Origin: Dirofilaria immitis
Lineage: Eukaryota > Nematoda > Chromadorea > Rhabditida > Onchocercidae
Direction: 5' to 3'
Assembly (NCBI GenBank): GCA_024305405.1
Contig: JAKNDB010000110.1
Location: 620,001 to 684,000 of the forward strand
DNA length: 64,000 nucleotides
Below the pieces are notes generated by a model that saw nothing but the letters and a program-made list of their open reading frames with translations, was not told the origin of the DNA and made no database searches. A program made the position numbers and the translations under genes. This document shows positions 13,994 to 26,100 of the stretch, piece after piece. Positions within the stretch are counted from its first letter, which is position 1. Every line of letters begins with the position of its first letter.

Positions 13994-16900
13994 TGGTAAG
14001 TAAACATTTCTCTTTTCATTTACATGTTGTTGTTAAAATAATGATGGACAATTTTCCTTGAATTATTCATTTCAAAGAATCTAGCAAGATTATAATTCTA
14101 TCTGTCATTCCATCCGTTTATAAATGTGACATTTCGAGAAATATTAATCAGCATCATTTATTGCACTGCAAAATAATTGGTGATGATCAAACTTGGGTAG
14201 TAGACGAATTTTACAATCTCAATTTGATGGCTTAAATCAATGCGCGAAACAAAATATTATCAGGCATATTTCAATTTCAGTGGGATCAGTACTTCTCATT
14301 ACTATCGCAAATTTTATTTCAGACTTTTACTGCAGCCAACCGATGGGACTTATTCAAATGAGATTTTAAATAAAATTTTCTCTAGACAGAAATTTGAAAT
14401 AGAAATTCTGAATAAAATTTCTATAATTACTAGAGGATACTACTAATTTATTTCATATATTGCTCTTGTTTTGCAATTTGTGGAAATCTGTGATGTCATC
14501 CATACCATCTCTTCGTCTTCGTGTCCCAGATAAACTTGTTTTAAGAATCTACAAAATTCGATCAATCCAATGTTGAATGGTTGAAACATGTAGAAAATAG
14601 AGCACAGATAATCAGCTAACGTCAGCGGCTTGCTATCCATTTGCGATCGAAAAAAAAGAATTTTTGACAGCGTAAGCGTCTGAAGTTTTTAACTCGTTCA
14701 TGCTATTTACTGATACTGTTCGTCTTTTACTGATGTAAGACCTTTTCTCTAATATAAAGATTTATCATAACCGAAAATTGATACTGTCATATAAGATAAT
14801 TGTAATGAAAGTTGCAGCAATTCAATTTGCTTCAGAATGTCAATCATTAGAAGCAAAGCTTTACTTTACTGGATAATTTGAAAATATTTATTCGAAGAAA
14901 TTATTTCATGATGTCAAACAATCTCGAACTGGAACTTTTTAAATGATGGATACGTCGGTCAAACCGTTCTGAAAGTTTTGGAACCAGCAGCAGTATTAAG
15001 TACTACAAATTAAGTCGGCAAGTGATTTTGCTAGGATTTCTTCTTCCTATGATCATTATTAGTTGATATAAACTTCAATCTGTACGAATAAAATTTTTCA
15101 AAACAGTTCTATCTTCGCTACTGAATTGGAAAAAAATTAGGTATACCTTTGATTTAAGCCTGCCTTTGATTTTTAGATATTTGTGAAATATTTTCCACTA
15201 CATTTGAAATACTTCTTTATACGCACTTAATTCAAGCTTCCCTACATTTTTTCTATGCTTAATGTATCTTTTTTGAATTATCATGCATATTTGATATTCA
15301 AAGGAAACATTCAGAATATTTGGAGATATATTTTTTTTTTTTTTTTTTTAATAGATGGAATAGTTATGAATCGAGAGATTAATTTCTGATCCCCTACAGA
15401 ATTGAATCAGCATCAAATAGCAAAAACATTAAAACACTGAAAAAAGAAAGGAAAATGATAGTAATAAATGTTGAGATGTGACCTAGAATTTTTAAGGTTT
15501 CCTATCGTCAAACTTTCATAACAGTGCATTGACTAGTGGGTCAATAAAGACAAATGATGTATAATACTGCCATTCAATAGAAAAAGAAAATAACATAGTT
15601 AAGGACGAGAATTTCTCCTTTCATTTCTCTTTCATTCTCAATCGCAGTCTTATTATTCGGTAACGTCATCAATCGTTCTTCAGTACAAGCTGCCATTTTT
15701 ACAGATAGGCATTCACGTTGTAAACTGACACTAAACTAGAAAAGAGGCAAGATCTGACGTAAAACGAAGTAGCAGTATCAGTGATGGCAATACATTCTTC
15801 AATATCCTTTGAGTGCTTCCCCGATTGTCTGAATTATAGGAGCGACATCAATCACATCTTACCTTCTATCAACTAATCTGAAGTCTATGTATTGATTCAA
15901 GTTGATGATTGCTTGACAAATCTATTAGTGTCAAGGAAGTTCCAAATTCTTTAATAATTCAATGTTAGATCTGATAAACCTGGTGAGGAAGAATCAATTA
16001 GTGATCAGCATCGATATTCATTAATTCTGGTTTTAGACTTTCCAATCTTATCATATTTATCAATCAATTTCTATGTTATCTTAGTATGTCATGAGGGCTA
16101 ATGGTTTACTGAAGAAGTACATTCTTATTTATTTGCATTCAGGTTTTTTAAAATGAAACACCCCTTCCACTGGCAGCGAAATTAATAGATTTAAGCTTGT
16201 TTATTAAATAGAAAAGTATAACGCGAAGAAATAGCTCTTCTGAAAAGTAACTTAAAAGCATCAGTATTATCATAAATTGAAGAGGAATGTTAAAAAAGAT
16301 GCTAGGAAAGTGCGAAAAAAAGCTTAAATTCAGAATTTCAAGAGAAACTAAGAAAAGGCTCTACTTTTATATAGCTCACTCTTTACTCTTTTTTATCAGC
16401 ATCTGATGGCTTAGCTAGTTTGAAGTTGTTTATATGCTGCCATATTCTATAGTGTGTGACTATTTGAAAGAGGCAGTTTAGAATTCTAAAATGGCAAAGG
16501 GTTTTCGTCTTGGGATGCTCTGATTTCATCAATCAAGCAAACTAGACATATTTGTAAATGTGTTTCCTGAACGCTTTGAGCTCCATCCTTTGTATTGCGC
16601 TTTATCTAGTTAGCCCACCTTTTCGATAATAAATATTCATTATTACTGAATAATTAAGCGCAAAGTCTTAAAATAGTTAATGGAAGATTTTTGAATATTA
16701 TTTTCTAGAAGTTTGATTTTCATAAAAGGACGAAAAGAATTTGAGAATATTTTCTATCGCATGTAATAGCAAAACAAAATGAAATGTTTCTTAGTAATGC
16801 GTAAATGAGAAATACATCCATTTTTTCCTGTTTTTTTTCCTTATTATCATATCCAATTGATAAGATTGAAATAAATGACATAGCCCCATGCATGGAATTT

Positions 16901-18319
16901 AAGACATTTTTAAAGTATAATTACTAGTTTGTTTGATTCAATAAATGTTGTACACGCTAGAAAAACAGATATTTTGGATCTTCAAATTCTTAATATCGCT
17001 TACAACGAAAGAGCATATGTGTTTTTTTTTTTTTTACATAACTTTTTGCTATCTATTATTCATCAGTTCCAAACCTTTTGCTATGAATTTTGCCGATAGT
17101 GAAAAGCTGTATACAATTCAACTTGCAATTCCATTTAGCATTACCGTCTTTAACTTTCGTTTGCTTCATCTCATCTTATTTTCAATTATCTTCATTTAGG
17201 TTAATCGACTTGACTTATCAATTTATTCTTAGTTTTTGTTTGCTTTTTGGGAATAAATTTTTTCATGCCGTCTTCATACAAAGCAAGACTATAAATAGCG
17301 CCATCTATAATTATTTACGAAAAGCGGACGCAGCATAATGACATGAAATGGAATCGTTGTGCATGAAAAATTTGCTAAATCTGCTATGTGTTCACTAATA
17401 ATTCTCACAGAATGTTCTGAGATTCGACGTTATTTTAACATAAAGACGATTAAGATAAATATAACTTTCAGTTCTTCTATTTATTCTGACTAATTTTAAC
17501 AAAACCTCAGATCTCCTGTTAACTGTTTCAAATTCGATTATACTTGTACTAACCGTCCTTGTGTAAATTGTTAACAATGTTTGGCAGCAGTAAGCTAATA
17601 GATTGCTTTGCTCTCTCGGTTTAAGTCGTATCTTTGTTGCATCCCTCAATACTGCCATTTTGTTCAATTCTTTTCTTGGGAACAGATTGAACAACGATAC
17701 AAATCGAAATGACTAATGTTGTTTGTCCGATAATGAACTGAGCAATACTATGTTTTCTGCGAAATTCACAATCGTTGAGCTTATTTAAGCGAATGAGGAA
17801 TGCTTTATATGAGTTGAAGTTTGATCTTAACTTTTCAATAAACAGGAAAAACAATAGGAATTATGCAGTATAGATGAGTGTAGAGGAGGTTCATCTTTTC
17901 ATGCAGCTATTTTAAGGCATTTGCATTCTTCGATGGAAGTTTCGCCCGCTCTTCAATCTGTGTTACTTTTACTTATCTTCCATTGCATTCGATTTCTATT
18001 CTTTTATTTTCCTTAACTTCTACATATGAATCGGGAAATTTGCAGAAATTGCTCATTCTACTGTGACGCTTTTGAATTTTTGGTTTTGAAATTATTAAAA
18101 TTTCCAACAATCCTAGTCAAATTGCACGGCGTAAACTTCCAATAACTTACTTGCACGTCTGACTGCATGCTAATAGTCTATACAGTTTATATATCAGAAT
18201 AGCGAAATAAGTTTGTGGACAGCACTACCATTCTTCCATTAGCCAACCAATATATCTATCGTCATTTGTTCAAGTTAGATGACCCTATGTCGGCATCGAT
18301 GCAACCATGTGGGAGGCGG

Positions 18320-18347
18320 ACATATATACACGTATATATATATATAT

Positions 18348-18400
<53 letters not shown>

Positions 18401-18420
18401 CACCTATGTATGTATGTATG
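18320..18420. repeat. Compound TA/CA/TATG microsatellite
   Basis: Runs of TA, then CA interrupted by TATA, then TATG units follow one another without a gap. Alternating purine-pyrimidine tracts of this kind can form Z-DNA. Open frames crossing it are low-complexity artefacts. Confidence 0.95.
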
Positions 18421-18922
18421 AACAAGACAGCTGTCACCGGGCAACCCTCCCCTCCCCAATCGATCGGTATTGTTTCCGTTTTCGAGCAGTTTTGTGACAA
18501 ATTTTTAATTGGAGGCGGAAAGTTCGCTGTTTATTTTCTTTTGTTGCATGCCGACAGAGTCCCAAGTTCAAATTAGACGGTGATTGACGTGTAGAATGTC
18601 AAAGACTAACTCGTAGGGATTATGAAGTTTAAACTTGTGTAATAAATCCAGACAGCTGGGCAGATAGCAGCGCACCGAATATGTTTTTGCCAGAGAAAGG
18701 TAATGAGTGAACTTGATTTAACTGGATCGAGCAGAAAGTTCTGGCAGGTGATCGATTTCGCTGTTTACAAATTTGACACAAAACAACATCGCCTGATCTT
18801 CAGCATATTCAGAATTTATCACCATTGTGCTTGGGATTCCGGAGATGTGCTTCTTACAAATTTTAACAGCGCTTAATTTGCATACTTTTCGAACTTATGT
18901 TAATGTTATATTTAAAATTTAT

Positions 18923-18965
18923 TGCAAAAACTGCGGGAGGAAAAATTCCTCCCGCAGTTTTTGCA
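18923..18965. repeat. Perfect 20-bp inverted repeat with 3-nt loop
   Basis: Arms 18923-18942 and 18946-18965 are exact reverse complements around the loop AAA, with the GC-rich core CTGCGGGAGG in AT-rich surroundings. An RNA from either strand would fold into a very stable hairpin. No run of T follows that would suggest a Pol III terminator, and the loop is too small for a typical microRNA precursor. Confidence 0.9.
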
Positions 18966-20133
18966 TGACTTCATAAAATTTGGCCTTTTTTTTTCACGCT
19001 GCCGTTAAAATAATTTCTTTTTCCATTACTTTTGAAACATCGACCATTCCTCGATAACGTTAATGTTTATGTTTATATCTTTTTCTTTTCTTCCCTTTAT
19101 TCCAATTTTCCTGAACTATCTTGCTTCACTCTCTCTCGATCCCACTACACGCGTATTCATTCTGTTTTTGGGTAGTCCAAGTGGAAATGTTTTTATCCTC
19201 ATGATCTGTTTTAGATATTGAAGAAATGAAGTGAGAAAACATATCTTTCAAAGTAAAATTTCTTTCCACGACTATGTGAAATTTATTTCCGTCGGTGATT
19301 TTTCAATAGTATTTAAAAATTTTTGTCGAATTATTCGAAAGAAGTTTCTTGGATGAAATTCACTGGTATGTATTAGTGTGTCAGAATTTATTTGCATTGC
19401 TATCCTCTTGTTTACTTCCTTTTGGCGATCATTTTTGGATTCTAAACTGATCAGCTGTGTCTTGTCAATCTTCATTTTATCCACTTAAGTTGAAGCGCAC
19501 GTTAACGACAACTGAATATTCAATCTATACGGAAAAAATGTTGTCTTATTCAAGCTCAAACAAAACTCAGCTCGATTCAACTTTTAACTCAAGCAGTACT
19601 TCCAATTCTTTTTCTCTACAAGTTTGATTTCATTTAAATTTCTTTTTAATTTCCTTTCTAATCTCTCTTGCTTTTTGGTACTGATATTCCTTTCGTGTTC
19701 AGTAATAGTTATAAAACCATAAAGACAAAACTGTTACCAAGAATCATTTGTGTTGTTTTTTTATCTATTTTTCCGCTTTTTTGAATTTGATTACGAAGTA
19801 ATTTAATATAGTGCTAAAACTTTTAAAAGACATTCAAAAGAAGTGATAGGAATTTTAGTGACAGTTTTGTAATTTCATTGTGGTCTGAATGGGTATTTGT
19901 GATTTATGAACAGAATTCAACTGTTGATGCAGTAATGACGTTTTATTTTCCAGTCGAATGTAAATATTTGCTAAATTAAAACTAGTAGATGCGTTGTGAA
20001 ATCCACATAAATTTTCTACCTCATACTCAAAATTCAAATTTTATTTTGGTAAGAATGACAGTATTGCTACATACGATGGCATAATTGTGTCGGGATTAAT
20101 CATAAAGGTGTATGAGGAATTCTATCTCATGCA

Positions 20134-23100
20134 ATGATGGGACCAAAAGAACTTAGCTCCGTTCAGCAAGTAAGTTCCTTTTTCAACAAAGAAAACGTAT
20201 AAAAATTGCGTGAAGCAAATGAGCTCCGCAATGTTTTTCATTGGGATGCTGGTTATAGGAACTTTTTGAAGCGGTGAGACGAGGAGATACGCAGAAGGTT
20301 CAGACATGGCTATTGAGCAAACGCAACAAGCGACCACGGACACCGTTGAAGTAAATTTGCATCTTTTATTTCTTCTTTCCTTGAGATATTTTTAAAACTG
20401 ATTTTCAAATATTATAGGTCAGTGAAAATTTCATAATATAACTAAATTTTTAGCCAATCGGCAATAGAACCAACGTCATTACTGATTTTAGAATCGGAAG
20501 TAAAGGATTTTAAACACAGCAATAATTCTTTCAAAATATTGTAGCTTTTTGCGTGCATCGACATCATCACATTCAGCGTGGCTGTGTTCGATTGTCGATC
20601 CATCGAACGGTTATACAGCGCTACATCTTGCCGCTTTACTGGGACATAAAGAAGTACAATTAACCTATTTCTTAACTTCCTGCATGTAGAGTTTTTTTAG
20701 TTCATTGCTAGCATTAATTCATTATTATCTTTCCCAAATTTAATTTTTTCAAGGTGGTCAAAATTTTGCTGAATGTTGACTCGCAAATGGCACGAATAAA
20801 AGATCGGCGAGGATGTTTGCCAATACACTTGGCGGCATGGAATGGCCATGTTGAGGTGTTACAGGTAATCTGATTAATGATACAACTATCTGTTAACATA
20901 TTCTTGGATTTGGAATTCACTTAATTAAATTCATCATAAAAATTTAAGTCTTAACGCTTCGCATTTACATAAATTTCAGACTTTAATTAATGCTGAACCA
21001 AATACTGTTGATGCAGTGAATAACGCCAAGGAATCGCCTCTGCATCTTTCCGCACAACACGGTCACGGCAGAGTCGTAACTATTCTGCTTGCTGTATGTT
21101 TTTGATTTGAATGCTGATTGGTTTGATTTAGAGAATAATAATAAGACAGTGAACTTACCAATTTTGAAGTAAAACGCTTGCTTGTTGGAAATTAAATGGA
21201 ATAAAATCCTATATCATAAAAACATTTTGCAGAAGCATGCAGACCCTAGAATCAGGAATGCACGTGCTGAAACAGCTTTGGATGTAGCTGCACGACTTGG
21301 GAAAGCTAACGTATGTCGGTTGCTCATCTGTAATTGTCCAGAACTAGCACTGCAGGTTAAATCTTCGTTCGGCGATATAAATTTTATAACTTCAACGGTT
21401 CGGATCGTTTTTAAATGAACTCACTTTTAGAGTGCATCAGAGTGCATTACCACAAATCCAGGAAAGTCACGACATTTAGCTCAAGTGGTATATCCATTAC
21501 ATGCAGCCGCTCGTCATGGTCACATTGACTGTCTTCAAATACTTTGTCATTCCGGTTTTGATCTTGACTATGTTACCGAAGAAGGTAGTGCATTGCATGT
21601 CGCAGCATTATTTGGAAAAGTTGAAGCTGTTAAATTGCTGCTTGAACAAGGTTGATCATATATAGCTTTTTTTTGAAAATGGAAATAATTTTAATTTTTT
21701 CGGTACGTGTAATGTAGTTAAAAAATTATAATTTTTATATGTTTTTATCTTACAGGCATCAGTGTTGATACTCGTGATGGACAAGGGCGTACTGTGCTGG
21801 AAACTTTAGCAGAACATGAAAACGAAAAAGCTTCGGATCTTACACAGGTGATACAGAGCCGAGAAGGCTGGTCAGAATGTCGCAAACTCGTTGAAGGTTC
21901 TTTTGGTTCTGTGTTGCCTAGGCAATTTCCTGAGATTTATCAGCTTTAATATACATTGACTGCCATCATTTTATAGCTCACATACAAAAACATAAAGATC
22001 GTCAGAATGGAAAAATCAGTGCAGGAAATTCGATCTACTTAAATTTGCCTTTCTGTTCGAAGTATGGTACCAGCCCAAAGGATGTTATTTGGAAACCGAT
22101 ACCGGAATTATCTGCAGGTATTTAACGAGATTTAGAAGTAAAGTCGAAATAGCAAATGATTTTCCTAGAAGCAACTTTTTTTTTGAGAAATATATTTCTT
22201 TGCTTCAGTCAGACTCCAAGCATGTCGAAATCATATGGAGCATAGTTCAGTCTGTGGGACTGAAACAACTTCGAATGTTGGCATATATTATCCACCACAA
22301 TCGATAGTGGTATTTTTAAATTAGCAATTCTAAAACTTTTTTCATTTATCCAAGAATTCGAAACTCTGTAACTGATTTTTAGAGAGATGTGGTCACAGTG
22401 CTTGATGATGGACACGATCTGAATGATATTCCGATCCTGCCTTTATCAACTATTCGTGTAGAGTCATCTGGGAGCGAGTCTGGGTAGAGCTTTTTTCGAA
22501 ATATTTTTCTTTCGGTTATTGATTTTTTTCATATATTTACATTATATGATGCTTGTATACTTAGTTGTTTGCATTCTGCATTGGGTGCATTTCAGTTCAC
22601 AACCGTCACCAAGTGAAGCTGAAGATTTTGGCGTAGGAAACAGCGTATCTCAATTTCCTGTCGTTCCAACGAATAATAGGTATCGACACACACTTCAGAG
22701 AAATGGCATTCCTTTACCGAGGATGGGAGTTGGTCGGAAATCTGTTAATCCAGGTACGAAAGACGTTTCGTTGCCAAAATTAGAAAAGCAAGACTTAAAA
22801 AAGTATTTGGGATAAAAAATAATAGGTTGTTGTTACATATACTATGTTTTGCTTCTGTAAAATCGCTTTATTCCAGATTCAGCAACAGCATGTTCATACC
22901 AAGTTCCACTCTCATACGATGCTTGGCGATCACGGTGTGCTGGTCCATATGATAATGTGATAAATCCATCACATCCTTTTCTGGCCTATAATAACGCACC
23001 GCATAATCTTATTGTTTATGATAACGCTTCACCTCCTGGTGAGTCTTCATTGATTTAGATTTATTCCCATGTTTTACAAATTTTTAGACCAAAAATTTAA

Positions 23101-26100
23101 CTCAAATATGTAACAGTTCTTCATAATTTCTCTATTGAATATGGATAATTTTTGATTAGAAAACAAAAATATATTTTCCTTTATTGATTTAGTAGATTCG
23201 TACTAAAATCTGTTTTCAGCACATTGGCGTTGGCAGCGAAGAGAGAAATTTTTGGTGAAACTTGCTGTGAAAATGTTAATACACCATTTTGTGGTATTAG
23301 AAGTGATGATACCAAAACTATTCCACGTGGTAAGAAATTACATATTTAATAAATTCATTATTAAAGATGTGTATTTAGTTTTAAAATCTACATTTTAAAT
23401 TTACTATGAACCAAACTTGCAGTACATTAAAACTTAGAACTATCATTTATTTCCAGCGAAACTGAGCCGTCAACGCTTGCCTCTGCTAGAGGAAACGTTG
23501 AAGCCCGAACCAATTCCTCAGAAAAGTAGAGTGCATGAAGCCAGTGCCAATAAGAACAATGGTTTTCGTATTAAGTATAGCTCACCAGGTTCTTCCTCGA
23601 ATCGAACAGAAAGCCCATCATCCATCATCACTTTCGCCTGCTCAACTCTTGAACGCTGTATGTTTTTTTTTTTTACAGTTTAAAAGCAATTTTTTTCAAA
23701 CTTTTAGTTATTTGAAATGAAACTAAGCTAGTTTATTCATTTTTCTAGTCATCAAAAATATCATATGTAAGTCTAATTTTTCTCTTGACTTATGTCGTAG
23801 TAAATTGTAATTTAGCATCATCTCCTGGAGAGCCAAGCAGTAGTGTTCCGTGTGGAATAGCTTCGTTAACTCAAGGCCGCGCGCCATTAGCACTGCCTGA
23901 GGAGGTTTCTATGTCAGCTTCAGCCAGCATTTTGTCCATACAAAATTCTCCGGAAAAGTGTACTATCGAAGAAGTAAGTTTAAGGCATCTTTTTCTATTA
24001 TGAGTACCATTATACGTATAATTTTGATGATCGTGCTTTATCGATTGTACACCATGTATTAAATTTTAGTTTTCATCAGAAGTGAATGAAAATCTTGTGA
24101 ATTTTCTTTGAGCAGTGATATCCCCTTACAGTACAAAATGCAGAAAATTCGGTTAAGGTTGTAAAATGTGTCTCATTTTAGAGCAAACGGAGAAGGCATT
24201 CAAGTGTCTTGAATGATAAACAGTCTACACCGGATCGTAGTTTTGGGACAGTTACTCTTAATTCAAGATGTTCAGCGATGGTAATTTTTTAATGAATGCG
24301 CAATATTTCTTAAAATCTGTATGTTGATTCTATTAATTTAAGGCTTTCTTTGTATTAGAGTGAAGTTACTTCAGACCACATCGTCGAATTGTATGGTCTT
24401 AACAGCAGAAAATGGAACAAACAGTGATTATAGTCAGTCTGAAATTGATCACCTTCCGAGTCCTGAAACTACCGAATCTCGCATTCATCGTTTCCTTTGC
24501 AGTCAGGTTTGAAATATCCTTGTGACGAAGTTTGTTTTGTATGAGTTCGTTGGTTTTTTTCAAGTGGAAAACACTTCAGTTTTAGGATAACGTTGAGCAG
24601 AAGTTGTCACAATCTCCCACTGTAAGTAAAAGATCACAACATACGCAGAAGGACACAATGTCACCATCGTCAACAGGTTCATATGCTTTGTAATGAAGTT
24701 TATCATGTTAGTAATTTTTGCCATTCACTTATCCAAGCAAAATAAATCTGAGTTCCAGTGGGATCAGATTGCACTTTAGCGTCTTCATGTTCTTTACCGA
24801 TAATCTCTCATGTCTCATCAACGCCGCCATCAGTAATTTCTCCATCACAGGAATGCAATCCATTTTACAAGCAGTCCAGGTGAAGTTCATTTTTGATCGA
24901 ATTTCGAACTTTTATTACAAAACTGAAGTGTTTCTATAATTTAAACAGTTCCAGCATGGACGATCAATCATTTTCTTCCGTGGAAATACGGTTACGAGCT
25001 GCATCTTCTATTCCAATACATGGTAGCATAAGTAAGGGTAAGTTTTCGTATTTCAAAAACGAGTTCTTAATAAATTTTCCTTTTTATGTTTCAATTTGTA
25101 TTTTTTAGAGGTGTATAGATTATCCATTTCAAGCGATGGCGAGCAGCATAGGAACGAATTAGACAGCAGCATACAGGCATCATTTGCACAAAGCGACAAA
25201 GTTTCAACTCGGCATAGTTCTTTAGATGAAAGTGTCGAATGGAAAAAGGTAGACTTTTCATTATAATTCAACTCTCGAAGTAAAGTTTCATTTTTTTCAG
25301 TTATAACAGCATTGTACGTACTTGTTAGAAATTTATGCTCTTTATACGGTTATCGAAGAGATAGTGTGAGAAACAATACAAGTCGTCGGTTATAAATTTT
25401 GTTAAAAAATGTTTTATCAGATTAATGAAATAATGGAGTCATTTGGTGGTGCGATTTGTCGGGAATCAGTGTTTACAGCTCATTATGAACCAAAAGTGGC
25501 AGTTTACCTCAGAGATCGACGATCCCAAGCATTGACATTGCAACTAAATGGACCACAAACAGTGCAGAACAGGCAGTCATTTGGATTTGGTGCTGATAAA
25601 AGATATAAACAACCGGTCAGTACTAAAGATTATTGATTCTGAATAGTGAGTTATCATCACTTTAACTCTTGAAAGACTACTTAGATAGTTGCTTTATTTT
25701 GATCTTGAAAATTTATGAGTAGCTTATTTCCAAACAGTTGCTAAAGTTATAGTAATGTCCTGGAGCAGACAGCTAATGCAAAACAGAAATTTATGAAGTC
25801 ATGCCATTGGAGACCATGTAGAGGAAGGCTCTCTACGAAGCAGCACTTAAATTTCTCTAAGTGTAGTTTGTGAGTTTGCAATAAACAAAACCTTGACTTC
25901 TAAAAAGGAGTTACCTCATTGTGAGATAACTCCTTTTAGGCAATTTTTCTTACAGCGAGGGTAAATGCTGTCGCTGAATGGCTAAATGTATGTGTTGGGG
26001 TACCTAATCCCAGAGCAAACGAAATAGCGGAAATTCTCGAAAGCAATGGTTTTGACAGCATTGACCATATGGTATGTGTTCTTTGGCAACATATTTTATG

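Larger units (their letters stand above)
10680..20133. other. Divergent intergenic region between unc-6 and ANKS1
   Basis: About 9.45 kb separates the two divergent start codons. I see no gene I can name. It holds the GC-rich patch near 10.9-11.1 kb, a 109-bp direct repeat pair, a T19 run (about 15331-15349), a CA/TA microsatellite at 18.3 kb and a perfect GC-cored hairpin at 18923-18965. The remaining sequence is AT-rich and unremarkable. Both genes must take their upstream control from here or from within introns. Confidence 0.6.

Noticed and set aside
14443..14640. Minus-strand 65-codon frame (MDSKPLTLADYLCS...) between unc-6 and ANKS1
   Set aside because: Composition is fairly protein-like and a GTATGG donor-like site lies inside, but no partner exon or domain was found.
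17395..17854. Two overlapping minus-strand frames of 99 and 77 codons
   Set aside because: They overlap in different frames, show no domain and have no splice partners. They are probably chance frames.
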